From Chitinophaga pinensis (GTDB lineage: Bacteria; Bacteroidota; Bacteroidia; Chitinophagales; Chitinophagaceae), in contig NZ_VOHS01000006.1 in the NCBI RefSeq assembly GCF_007896845.1, positions 186,001 to 250,000 on the forward strand: a DNA stretch of 64,000 bases. Reading direction: 5' to 3'. The translations under genes and the position numbers were made by a program. This document shows positions 30,284 to 38,339 of this stretch, piece after piece (the stretch's first letter is position 1; each line of letters opens with the position of its first letter). The notes below the pieces were generated by a model that searched no databases, had not been told where the DNA came from, and saw nothing but the letters and a program-made list of their open reading frames with translations.

Positions 30284-31135
30284 ATGAAACTGATCAGATT
30301 TGGATTACCGGGAGCAGAAAAGCCAGGTATCGTAACAGAAGCAGGTACATTCGATGTAAGTGCATTTGGTGAAGACTTTGGTGAGAAATTCCTGGAGACA
30401 GACGGTTTACAACGTCTGGCTGCATGGTGGGAAAAAAACAGTGGCAGTTGTCCGCAGGTACCGGCAGGTACCCGTCTGGGTGCTCCTTTACAGCGTCCTT
30501 CAAAAATCATTTGCATTGGTCTGAACTATGCTGACCACGCAAAAGAAACCAACGCACAGATCCCACAGGAGCCAATCGTGTTCTTCAAGAGTACTTCCTC
30601 TCTGGTAGGTCCTAATGATGATCTGACCATTCCACGTAATAGTGAGAAAACTGACTGGGAAGTTGAACTGGCAGTTGTAATTGGTAAAAAAGCCAGCTAC
30701 GTTGAAGAAAAAGACGCACTGGACTATATCGCTGGTTACGCTTTACATAACGACTACAGCGAACGCGCATTCCAGCTGGAACGTGGCGGACAATGGGTAA
30801 AAGGTAAGAGCTGTGATACATTTGCTCCGCTGGGCCCATGGCTGGTAACCAAAGATGAAGTGAAAGATGTGGATAACCTGCGCCTCTGGCTGACCGTAAA
30901 TGGTAAGACCATGCAGGACGGTACAACCGCTAATCTGATCTTCAAAATACCTTTTCTGGTTTCTTATCTGAGCCAGTTTATGACCCTGCTGCCAGGTGAT
31001 GTGATCTCTACAGGTACGCCTGCAGGTGTTGGTCTGGGTATGAATCCACAGGTATACCTGAAAGCCGGAGATGTGATCGAACTGGGTATCGACGGACTGG
31101 GTACTTCAAAGCAGACAGCTGTTGCATTTAAATAA
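30284..31135 (+). CDS. FAH-family hydrolase, probable 2,4-diketo-3-deoxy-L-fuconate (or rhamnonate) hydrolase
   Basis: Fumarylacetoacetate-hydrolase fold, 283 residues. The catalytic domain starts near ICIGLNYADHAKE (about 73-85), followed by metal ligands in the DWEVELAVVIG block and the later DYSERAFQ segment. STGTPAGVGLGMNP near 245 closes the site. Close FAH homologues cleave 2,4-diketo-3-deoxy-L-fuconate or -rhamnonate to pyruvate and L-lactate in oxidative 6-deoxysugar pathways. The neighbours fit that role well. Ureidoglycolate lyase and homoprotocatechuate isomerases are alternatives in the same superfamily that lack local support. Confidence 0.87.
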   Translation: MKLIRFGLPGAEKPGIVTEAGTFDVSAFGEDFGEKFLETDGLQRLAAWWEKNSGSCPQVPAGTRLGAPLQRPSKIICIGLNYADHAKETNAQIPQEPIVFFKSTSSLVGPNDDLTIPRNSEKTDWEVELAVVIGKKASYVEEKDALDYIAGYALHNDYSERAFQLERGGQWVKGKSCDTFAPLGPWLVTKDEVKDVDNLRLWLTVNGKTMQDGTTANLIFKIPFLVSYLSQFMTLLPGDVISTGTPAGVGLGMNPQVYLKAGDVIELGIDGLGTSKQTAVAFK

Positions 31136-31141
31136 CTGAAA

Positions 31142-31276
31142 GATTAAGAATTAAGAAATAATAATTAAGCATTGGGAGTGAAGTGTCTATATCGGAGCAA
31201 TAATTATATTCCATAGATGACTTCATTCCCGATCTTTCTCTTCAAATGCTTATCCGGCAATTCTTAATTCTTAATT
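31142..31276. repeat. Imperfect long palindrome (MITE-like or structured spacer)
   Basis: Outer arms GATTAAGAATTAAGAA (31142-31157) and TTCTTAATTCTTAATT (31261-31276) pair at 15 of 16 positions. Inner pairs include AAGCATT with AATGCTT, and GGGAGTGAAGT with ACTTCATTCCC. The whole spacer between the FAH hydrolase and mutarotase genes could fold as one long hairpin. Confidence 0.6.
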
Positions 31277-31293
31277 GCCAATTCCTGATTTTT

Positions 31294-31626
31294 ATGAAAC
31301 GTTATTGCCTCGCACTTGATCTCGTAAATGATCCTGTGCTGATAGCAGAATACGAAGCCTATCACCGTGAGATATGGCCTGAAATAAGAAAGAGTATCGT
31401 TGACAGCGGTATCACCAATATGGAGATCTATCGCATCATGGACCGTCTTTTTATGATCATGGAGGTAAACGAAAGTTTCTCCTTTGATGCAAAAGGAGCG
31501 GCAGATGCAGCAAATCCGAAAGTACAGGAATGGGAAAAGCTGATGTGGAAATATCAGCAGGCCCTGCCGGTAGCTAAACCCGGAGAAAAATGGGTGATGA
31601 TGGACAGGATCTTTTCACTACAGTAA
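31294..31626 (+). CDS. L-rhamnose/L-fucose mutarotase (RhaM family)
   Basis: Small cytoplasmic mutarotase, 110 residues from the ATG at 31294 (MKRYCLALDLVND). An in-frame ATG at 31246 lies inside the palindromic spacer and adds an unconserved hydrophobic leader. The family pattern is clear: a His in EAYHREIWPEI (about 23-33), then NMEIYRIMDRLFMIME and the closing QQALP and WVMMDRIF. The enzyme interconverts anomers of 6-deoxysugars so that the dehydrogenase receives the right form. Operon context leaves fucose or rhamnose open. Confidence 0.9.
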   Translation: MKRYCLALDLVNDPVLIAEYEAYHREIWPEIRKSIVDSGITNMEIYRIMDRLFMIMEVNESFSFDAKGAADAANPKVQEWEKLMWKYQQALPVAKPGEKWVMMDRIFSLQ

Positions 31627-31696
31627 TTGTAGGACGACTGCAGTATAGAAGTATAGCTTTATAGCCACTGATAAGGAAGATAAACGTTATGAAACA

Positions 31697-32524
31697 ATGA
31701 TTATAGACGCACACCAGCATTTCTGGCAATATCACCCTGTAAAGGATGCCTGGATCACCGATGATATGAAAGTGATTCAGGAAGATTTCCTGCCACAACA
31801 CCTTTTACCTGTATTACAGGAGAATGGTGTGGACGGCTGTGTCGCTGTACAGGCAGACCAGTCGGAAACTGAAACCGCCTTTCTGCTGGAACTTGCAGAT
31901 CAACACGCTTTTATCAAAGGAGTAGTAGGATGGGTGGACCTTCGTGCGGAAAATCTTTCCGACAGACTGACTCATTACCGTCAATACGAAAAACTGAAAG
32001 GCTTCCGTCATATTGTGCAGGGAGAACCTGATCCCTCATTTATTCTGAGAGAAGATTTCTGTAAGGGAATAAGGGCTCTGGCTGCACATGATTTCACATA
32101 CGATATACTCGTGTACCCTGTGCAACTGCCCGCAGTTGCAACATTTGTACAACAGTTCCCTGATCAGCGGCTGGTCATTGATCATATGGCCAAGCCTTAC
32201 TTCAAAACACGCGATATCAGCGCGTGGGAAACACATATGAGGGCTATCGCACAGCAACCTAATGTCTGCTGTAAACTCAGCGGATTGGTAACAGAAGCAG
32301 ACTGGCAGCAATGGGAAGCATCCCATTTTGCTCCTTTTCTCGATGTTGCACTGGATGCTTTCGGACCTGAACGACTGATGTTCGGTTCTGACTGGCCGGT
32401 ATGTAAGCTGGCTGCCAGCTATACAGAAGTGAAAGCAATTATTACCGATTATATCAGCCGTCTTTCCGATACGGAAAGAGCTGGCATTATGGGCGGAAAT
32501 GCGGTGAGGTTCTACGGATTGTAG
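31697..32524 (+). CDS. Amidohydrolase-family sugar lactonase, probable L-fuconolactonase
   Basis: TIM-barrel hydrolase of 275 residues (COG3618 type). The metal-binding HxH is at the very start (IDAHQHFWQY, His6 and His8). LVIDHMAKP near 157-165 and the final Asp in MFGSDWPV (about 231-238) complete the site. Members hydrolyse sugar lactones such as L-fucono-1,5-lactone or L-rhamnono-lactone. It is 36 bases upstream of an SDR that could make the lactone. Confidence 0.9.
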   Translation: MIIDAHQHFWQYHPVKDAWITDDMKVIQEDFLPQHLLPVLQENGVDGCVAVQADQSETETAFLLELADQHAFIKGVVGWVDLRAENLSDRLTHYRQYEKLKGFRHIVQGEPDPSFILREDFCKGIRALAAHDFTYDILVYPVQLPAVATFVQQFPDQRLVIDHMAKPYFKTRDISAWETHMRAIAQQPNVCCKLSGLVTEADWQQWEASHFAPFLDVALDAFGPERLMFGSDWPVCKLAASYTEVKAIITDYISRLSDTERAGIMGGNAVRFYGL

Positions 32525-32560
32525 CGCCTTCGCTTATTTAAAATTATTTAAACCATTGAT

Positions 32561-33343
32561 ATGGATCTTGGATTAAAAGACAAAGTATTTATAGTAACGG
32601 GTGGAGCAAAAGGAATCGGAGAAGCTATTTCAAAACTGATCGCCGCTGAAGGTGGTATTACTGTTGTTGCCGGCAGAAGCACAGAGGATAATAATAAAAC
32701 CGTTGAAGCGATCATCGCTGCCGGCGGACAAGCAGTAGAAGTAACTGCCGAACTGGGTGAACCGGATGCCTGTAAACGCGTGATCGAATTCACCGCACAG
32801 CGCTTCGGACGTATTGACGGACTGGTAAACAATGCCGGTGTAAATGATGGCGTGGGGCTGGAAAGCGGTAGTCCGGAGAAATTCATGGCTTCCCTGCAGA
32901 AGAACATTTCCCACTACTACAATCTCGCACACTACGCACTGCCGTACCTGAAACAAACAAAAGGTAATATTGTCAATATCGGATCTAAAGTTGCTGATAC
33001 CGGTCAGGGTAATACTTCCGGTTATGCTGCATCCAAAGGTGGTATCAATGCACTGACACGTGAATGGGCAGTAGAACTGTTGCCTTATGGTATCCGTGTA
33101 AATACAGTGATCCCTGCAGAAGTATGGACGCCACTGTATGAAACATGGATCAACTCTTTACCCAATCCGGAGGAAAAACTGGCCGCTATCGTTGCCAAAA
33201 TTCCTTACGAAAGACGTATGACCACTTCAGAGGAAATAGCGAATATGACCGTATTCCTGTTATCAGGCGTATCATCCCATACCACCGGCCAGATCGTGTA
33301 CGTGGATGGTGGTTATACACATCTGGACAGATCCATCAGCTAG
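32561..33343 (+). CDS. SDR dehydrogenase, probable L-fucose (or L-rhamnose) dehydrogenase
   Basis: Classical short-chain dehydrogenase of 260 residues with the cofactor motif TGGAKGIG (about 13-20), NNAG, catalytic Ser in NIGSKVAD and the Tyr/Lys pair in YAASKGG. The pattern matches SDRs annotated as L-fucose dehydrogenase in oxidative fucose gene clusters. In the proposed pathway it oxidises the sugar to its lactone, the substrate of the lactonase encoded just upstream. Substrate specificity is inferred from neighbours. Confidence 0.88.
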   Translation: MDLGLKDKVFIVTGGAKGIGEAISKLIAAEGGITVVAGRSTEDNNKTVEAIIAAGGQAVEVTAELGEPDACKRVIEFTAQRFGRIDGLVNNAGVNDGVGLESGSPEKFMASLQKNISHYYNLAHYALPYLKQTKGNIVNIGSKVADTGQGNTSGYAASKGGINALTREWAVELLPYGIRVNTVIPAEVWTPLYETWINSLPNPEEKLAAIVAKIPYERRMTTSEEIANMTVFLLSGVSSHTTGQIVYVDGGYTHLDRSIS

Positions 33344-33379
33344 TTGCCAACAGTAATCTTCATCATATAAATTATACTT

Positions 33380-34678
33380 ATGGCCGGAGCCGCAATGCCC
33401 ACTTCCACAGTTAAGGCAAACATCGATACAAAGAAGAGTTACCTGTTCCCTTTTATACTGGTAACGAGTTTATTTTTTCTATGGGCGCTGATCCATAATA
33501 TGAGCCCTATCCTTATTCCACACCTGAAGAAGGCCTGTCAGCTGACAGACATGCAGTCCGCATTCATTGATTCTGCGGTCTTCGCTGCCTACTTCCTGAT
33601 GGCGCTGCCTGCAGGTGCGGTCATGAAAAAATTCGGATATAAGGCGGGTATTATTCTCGGTCTCTGCCTGTATGCATTGGGTGCATTCCTTTTTCTTCCG
33701 GCCGCCAGCACCCGTGATTATAGTTTCTTTCTGGGCGCTTTGTTTATTATCGCTACTGGTCTTACTTTCCTTGAAACGGCTGCAAATCCTTATGTATCAG
33801 TATTGGGCAGTCCTGAGACAGCTACTACCCGTCTGAACCTTGCCCAATCCTTTAATGGAGTGGGTGCGATGATTGCACCGATATTAGGCGCAAAATTTAT
33901 TCTTTCCGGTACGGAACTTTCTAAAGAACAACTGGCTGCAATGTCTCCGGATGCTTTACAGCAATATCTCGTAGGAGAAGCCAGTACAGTAAAGATCCCT
34001 TACCTCGTGATTGGCATAGTGGTATTACTGATTGCAGCGCTTTTTGTTGTGACGAAAATGCCGGAAGTAGTTGAACAGGAGGATGAGAAATTTGATGAAA
34101 CAGCAGGTACAAAAGGTAGTATCTTCAGACACAGACACCTGATCGCGGCAGTGGTGACGATGTTCTTTTATATCGGCGGACAGGTAGGCGTAAATGCTTT
34201 CTTTATCCGTTTTGCGAAGTATACCGCGGGTATCGGTGAAAAAGAAGCTGCTGTATTATTGGGCTCAGTAGCAGGTTTAGGTTTTATGATCGGTCGTTTC
34301 TTTGGTACTTTCCTGATGCGCACCGTCAAACCGCAGACATTACTCGCGCTCTATGGTGTGGTGAATGTGGCGCTGATCCTGATCGCAATGACAACCAAAG
34401 GTCAGGTTGCTGTCTGGACAGTACTGGCTGTACCGTTTTTCATGTCTATCATGTTCCCGACAATATTCTCACTGGGTATTAAAGGTCTGGGAGGTGATAC
34501 GAAATTCGGTTCTTCACTGATCATCATGTCTATCGTAGGTGGTGCGATTTTCCCGCCGCTGATGGGATTGATCTCCGACAATTCCAATATCCAGATGGCC
34601 TATATCCTGCCATTGATCTGCTTTGCAGTAGTGGTATGGTTTGGTACAAAAGGATACAAGCTGGATAAAGCACACTAG
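33380..34678 (+). CDS. fucP: FucP-like MFS sugar transporter
   Basis: Twelve-helix major facilitator of 432 residues, clearly FucP family: FFLWALIHN, ALPAGAVMKKFGYKAGI, FLETAANPYVSVLG, LNLAQSFNGVGA, PTIFSLGIKGLG and TKFGSSLIIMSIVGG follow E. coli FucP block by block. The E. coli proton-coupling Glu135 is conserved as Glu132. The substrate/proton residue Asp46 corresponds to Pro43 here (NMSPILIPH), so coupling or specificity may differ. It is the last gene of the deoxysugar operon and the likely importer. Confidence 0.93.
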   Translation: MAGAAMPTSTVKANIDTKKSYLFPFILVTSLFFLWALIHNMSPILIPHLKKACQLTDMQSAFIDSAVFAAYFLMALPAGAVMKKFGYKAGIILGLCLYALGAFLFLPAASTRDYSFFLGALFIIATGLTFLETAANPYVSVLGSPETATTRLNLAQSFNGVGAMIAPILGAKFILSGTELSKEQLAAMSPDALQQYLVGEASTVKIPYLVIGIVVLLIAALFVVTKMPEVVEQEDEKFDETAGTKGSIFRHRHLIAAVVTMFFYIGGQVGVNAFFIRFAKYTAGIGEKEAAVLLGSVAGLGFMIGRFFGTFLMRTVKPQTLLALYGVVNVALILIAMTTKGQVAVWTVLAVPFFMSIMFPTIFSLGIKGLGGDTKFGSSLIIMSIVGGAIFPPLMGLISDNSNIQMAYILPLICFAVVVWFGTKGYKLDKAH

Positions 34679-34697
34679 CTGATTCGTGATATTATTT

Positions 34698-34747
34698 AAA
34701 GAGGTTGTTTCAAACGTACCGCTGAAGTACATTGAAACAACCTCTTT
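34698..34747. terminator. Bidirectional terminator after the fucP-like gene
   Basis: Perfect 16-base arms (34698-34713 and 34732-34747: AAAGAGGTTGTTTCAA and its complement) with an 18-base loop. It separates two convergent genes. Confidence 0.85.
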
Positions 34748-34754
34748 GATTTTA

Positions 34755-35741
34755 TTACTTGTTCAGCAACTCATTGAGCTTTTGTAATAATTCCTCGCCG
34801 CGCAGATTTTTTGCTACAATAATTCCATTTTCATCTATAAGGAAATTAGCTGGTATAGCCCTCACGCCATATGTCTTTGCAATTTCACTCTTCCAATACT
34901 TCAGATCAGAAACCTGTGTCCAATGCAACTGATCTTTTTCTATCGCCTTTATCCACTTCTCTTTACTTTCATCCAGTGACACACCAAATACCGCGAAGCC
35001 TTTATCCTTGTACTGCTGAAAAGCAGCTACCACATTTGGATTCTCCCTGCGGCATGGTCCACACCATGATGCCCAGAAGTCAATCAGTACATATTTGTGA
35101 TGATCATCAGATAGTTTTACCGGTTTACCTTCCGGATCGTTGGCGGTGAAGTCAGGTGCTTTTTTCCCGATAGCCACGGTCCTGAGCACTTCTTTATACG
35201 CCTGCAACGTCTTCACGTACGGCGTATGATGCAGCGATGTGTCCAGCAACTGTATATTCTGTTCTATTTCATCGGGAGTCAGCCGGTAAGCATAGTTTCT
35301 GTATAACAGATACGCAGATACCAATGATGTTGAATGGTCTTTGATATACTCACTGATATTAACGTCTTCCAGTTTTTTAAACGCATTGAACTGGTCCTGC
35401 AGGGCAGAGCCGGATACTTCAGAATGACTGTAATAGGCAGCCGAATCAAGTTTGACCTTCACTTTGCGCTGGTCCAGAAACACATATAAATTTGGTCCGG
35501 TAGTATCCAGACTTAAACCATAGAGTTCGGGCAACTTCAGACTGGTACGGAATGAGAATTTACCATTTTTGATTTTAGCAGAATCTATGGTATTGAATGT
35601 TTTATTGTCAAAGCGCTGTAAATAGACCGTTCCTGCAATAACTGGTGTCTCACCCTGCAGATCCAGTTTTTGGGTTGTCTGTGCACCAGCACTCATGCCT
35701 GCAAGCAGCAGCGCAACTGATAGTAACTGTTTGTATTTCAT
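34755..35741 (-). CDS. TlpA-like thioredoxin-fold protein with DUF4369-type N-terminal domain
   Basis: About 328 residues from the ATG at 35741 (MKYKQLLSVALL). An in-frame ATG at 35801 would put a polar stretch ahead of the signal peptide. The signal peptide ends near SAGAQ. The N-terminal half is a beta-rich DUF4369-type domain (pattern with NGKFSFR). The C-terminal half is a thioredoxin domain with the redox motif WASWCGPCRREN and the cis-Pro in VRAIPANFLID. Such Bacteroidota proteins are periplasmic thiol-disulfide reductants, often linked to cytochrome maturation or oxidative stress. A diheme peroxidase is encoded about 1.5 kb away. Confidence 0.9.
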   Translation of the reverse strand: MKYKQLLSVALLLAGMSAGAQTTQKLDLQGETPVIAGTVYLQRFDNKTFNTIDSAKIKNGKFSFRTSLKLPELYGLSLDTTGPNLYVFLDQRKVKVKLDSAAYYSHSEVSGSALQDQFNAFKKLEDVNISEYIKDHSTSLVSAYLLYRNYAYRLTPDEIEQNIQLLDTSLHHTPYVKTLQAYKEVLRTVAIGKKAPDFTANDPEGKPVKLSDDHHKYVLIDFWASWCGPCRRENPNVVAAFQQYKDKGFAVFGVSLDESKEKWIKAIEKDQLHWTQVSDLKYWKSEIAKTYGVRAIPANFLIDENGIIVAKNLRGEELLQKLNELLNK

Positions 35742-35893
35742 GATTTCGTTTTGCCAGTTAATAGCCTGGGTTTGTATAACAATTCCTGTCCCGGCAAACA
35801 CGCTTGTATTGGGTGGTGAAATACATAGGTTTTTTACCAGAAGGGGAGGATTGGTTGGCGGTTTTTATAAGTCTACTTATTTTGTAGACATTG

Positions 35894-35901
35894 CAAATGT
35901 A
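35894..35901 (-). promoter_or_regulatory. Candidate -7 promoter element for the TlpA-like gene (TACATTTG)
   Basis: Exact TAnnTTTG on the minus strand, 153 bases ahead of the ATG at 35741 and just beyond the upstream methyltransferase stop. No -33 element is evident. Confidence 0.35.
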
Positions 35902-35906
35902 TAGAT

Positions 35907-36485
35907 TTATTTCTTAACACCAATTATAATTCCCGACGCCCATACCTGTTTTGTCAGCACCAGATCTTCTCTTGCCTCAAGGTCTTTTATCAGCTGTGTC
36001 GCTTTCTCCTGATGCCCTTCCGGCCAGTTAGGCTGTGGCAGCATATCGTCGATGATATAGAGGCCACCCTTATTCAGCATGGCCAGCGTTTCCTCCAGCA
36101 TCAGGTATTTTCCATGCCAGGTATCTGCAAAGATGAAGTCAAATTTCCGGCGTCTGTTCTCTTTTAGCCATTCTCCTCCGTCAGCGTTGACAAGTTTGAT
36201 TCTGCTGTCATCATTCAGAAAGCGGATCGCAATATCCAGGTATTCCTGCGCATTATCAACTGATATCAGTGTACTTTCTTTATCCATACCATCCAGTATC
36301 CATGAGGTAGACAGTCCGGTACCTGTACCTAATTCAAGAAAACTGCCATAGGGTTTAGCTGCCGCAAGGCTGCGGAGCAGGGAGCATGTCAGTGGGTCAG
36401 AAGCCATCGTAAATCCAGATGCGTTCGTTGCGTCAACAATGTACTGATAGTGGTCAGGGTATTGCTGGAGTATGTCCTGTGTCAT
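35907..36485 (-). CDS. Class I SAM-dependent O-methyltransferase
   Basis: About 192 residues from the ATG at 36485 (MTQDILQQYPDHY). Extending upstream would run into the divergent gene at 36547 and gives no conserved sequence. The SAM motif is FLELGTGTGLSTSW (about 44-57), with the acidic residue in LISVDNAQE, then FIFADTW and GGLYIIDDMLPQ. The closest pattern is the O-methyltransferase/caffeoyl-CoA-type family. The substrate is unknown. Confidence 0.85.
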   Translation of the reverse strand: MTQDILQQYPDHYQYIVDATNASGFTMASDPLTCSLLRSLAAAKPYGSFLELGTGTGLSTSWILDGMDKESTLISVDNAQEYLDIAIRFLNDDSRIKLVNADGGEWLKENRRRKFDFIFADTWHGKYLMLEETLAMLNKGGLYIIDDMLPQPNWPEGHQEKATQLIKDLEAREDLVLTKQVWASGIIIGVKK

Positions 36486-36546
36486 GAGCTGTTTATTAAT
36501 AGGTCTTTCAACAAGGTAATAAAAAAAATCACTTACTTTCGGTATT

Positions 36547-37272
36547 ATGAAGCGCCTGTTATCTCTGATATTCCTGTTTACCTGTACGGGCACAGCCGCA
36601 CAACAGGTGCAGCTGGATATCAGCCATGTAGTAGGAGGGCTGCCAATGCAACTCAAAACGGCTACCTACAACAATGCCGCAGGAGATACCTTCAATATCA
36701 CGCTCTTCAGATATTACCTGAGTAATTTCTCTTTCTCCGATGCAACCGGAAAGACAGTGGCTGCACAAAAGGCTTATTTTCTTGTCAGCGAAGATAGTAC
36801 CAGATCCAGACAAATACTGCTGCAGCAGTGTCCGGAAGGGCGTTATACACAGCTGACTTTTATGATAGGCGTGGATAGTGTTTTGAATTTCAGCGGACCA
36901 CAATCCGGCGCGCTTGATCCGATGTACGGTATGTTCTGGACATGGAATAGTGGCTATATCATGGCCAAACTCGAAGGTAATTCTCCTTCCTCCCGCCTGC
37001 CCAATCATATGATCCAGTTTCACATAGGTGGCTACCGGGCACCGCATGTCACACAGCGCATGGTGACCCTGACACTGCCCGAACCTTTGGTAATACGTGC
37101 AGGAAAGACGCCTCAGTTGTCGTTGGTAGCAGATGCTGCCAGCTGGTTTGACGGTGCTTATAAAGTCAGTTTCAGACAGTTAGCCGGATTTATGACCCCG
37201 GGTACAGCGGCGGACAGGATCGCGGATAATTATCAGCATATGTTTTCCGTTAAGAAAATAGTAAATCAGTAA
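36547..37272 (+). CDS. MbnP-like metal-binding protein
   Basis: Exported protein of 241 residues with a signal peptide ending near TAAQQ. It shows the MbnP-family pattern: LFRYYLSNFSF (about 53-63), GVDSVLNFSGPQSGALDP (about 108-125) and GMFWTWNSGYI with Trp131 and Trp133. His27, His154, His159 and Trp200 are other candidate ligand or modification sites. In characterised members a partner diheme enzyme, MbnH, oxidises a tryptophan to kynurenine and this creates a copper-binding site. The next gene, 6 bases downstream, encodes such a partner. Copper as the metal here is inferred from the family. Confidence 0.87.
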   Translation: MKRLLSLIFLFTCTGTAAQQVQLDISHVVGGLPMQLKTATYNNAAGDTFNITLFRYYLSNFSFSDATGKTVAAQKAYFLVSEDSTRSRQILLQQCPEGRYTQLTFMIGVDSVLNFSGPQSGALDPMYGMFWTWNSGYIMAKLEGNSPSSRLPNHMIQFHIGGYRAPHVTQRMVTLTLPEPLVIRAGKTPQLSLVADAASWFDGAYKVSFRQLAGFMTPGTAADRIADNYQHMFSVKKIVNQ

Positions 37273-37278
37273 AGGCGC

Positions 37279-38337
37279 ATGATCCGGAAAGTGATATATC
37301 TGCTTTGTGCCTTCTGCCTGTGGTACTGGCTCATGGGAGGAGACCGTGATACGTTGACGGCTCACTCGCCGGTAGTGGAATACTACCAGCTGAAAATACC
37401 GGACAGCCTGCCTCCGCCAGTCTACAATTTCAAAAACAATCCACTCACCAAAGAAGGGTTCGCGCTGGGCCGGCACCTCTTCTATGATCCCAAACTCTCC
37501 GTAGATAGTTCTATCTCCTGTGGTTTCTGCCATCAGCAGTTTGCAGGTTTTGGTCACTACGACCATGCCCTCAGTCATGGGGTATTGGGAAGAACGGGTA
37601 ACCGCTCTGTCCCTACCTTGTTCAACCTGATCTGGCAAAAGGATTTTATGTGGGATGGTGGCGTCAATCATCTCGATATTCAGCCTTTAACGCCTATTAC
37701 AGACGAGAATGAGATGGGAATGGATCTTAAGGCGTTAATTGATCGTTTACAGGGAAATCAGACCTATAAACAGCTTTTTAAGGCTGCCTATGGTTCGGAG
37801 GAGGTTACCAGCGAACGTATGTTCAAGGCCCTGTCTCAATTCATAGCAACCATGCTTTCTTTTGAGTCTAAATATGACAGTGTGATGCGCCGGGAGCCGG
37901 GTGTGACATTTACAGCAGAAGAGCAGGGAGGATATCGGACGTTCATGCAGAAATGTGCCGGCTGTCATAAACCGCCTTTATTTACTGATTATAGTCTGCG
38001 GAATAACGGACTGCCCTATCTGCCTTCCATGAACGACGTAGGGCGTATGCGTATCACCAATAACACCGCCGATTATCTGAAGTTTAAAGTGCCTTCGCTG
38101 CGCAATGTACTGGTCAGTTCTCCCTATATGCATGACGGCCGTTTCTTTGATATCTTTCAGGTGTTTGATATGTACGATCACGGGCAGGAAAAAGGGAATA
38201 CCATTGATCCTCTTGTGAAGAACGGTATTCCCCTGAATCCGAAAGAACAGCGTCAGCTGTATATGTTTCTGAATACGTTAACCGATAAAAAATTTCTGAA
38301 GAATCAGGACTTCAGCGAGATACTGATCACTGACTGA
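37279..38337 (+). CDS. Diheme cytochrome c peroxidase, MbnH/MauG-like
   Basis: Exported or membrane-anchored diheme protein of 352 residues with an N-terminal hydrophobic segment. There are two c-type heme sites: Cys81-x-x-Cys84-His85 (CGFCH) and Cys226-x-x-Cys229-His230 (CAGCH). The domain order is that of bacterial cytochrome c peroxidase/MauG. It begins 6 bases after the MbnP-like gene, which supports an MbnP/MbnH pair in which this enzyme modifies a Trp of its neighbour. A simple peroxide-detoxifying peroxidase is the alternative. It ends two bases before a convergent gene. Confidence 0.9.
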   Translation: MIRKVIYLLCAFCLWYWLMGGDRDTLTAHSPVVEYYQLKIPDSLPPPVYNFKNNPLTKEGFALGRHLFYDPKLSVDSSISCGFCHQQFAGFGHYDHALSHGVLGRTGNRSVPTLFNLIWQKDFMWDGGVNHLDIQPLTPITDENEMGMDLKALIDRLQGNQTYKQLFKAAYGSEEVTSERMFKALSQFIATMLSFESKYDSVMRREPGVTFTAEEQGGYRTFMQKCAGCHKPPLFTDYSLRNNGLPYLPSMNDVGRMRITNNTADYLKFKVPSLRNVLVSSPYMHDGRFFDIFQVFDMYDHGQEKGNTIDPLVKNGIPLNPKEQRQLYMFLNTLTDKKFLKNQDFSEILITD

Positions 38338-38339
38338 TA

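Noticed and set aside
36486-36656. N-terminal extension of the O-methyltransferase to 36656
   Set aside because: It would overlap the divergent MbnP-like gene and encodes unconserved Cys-rich sequence.
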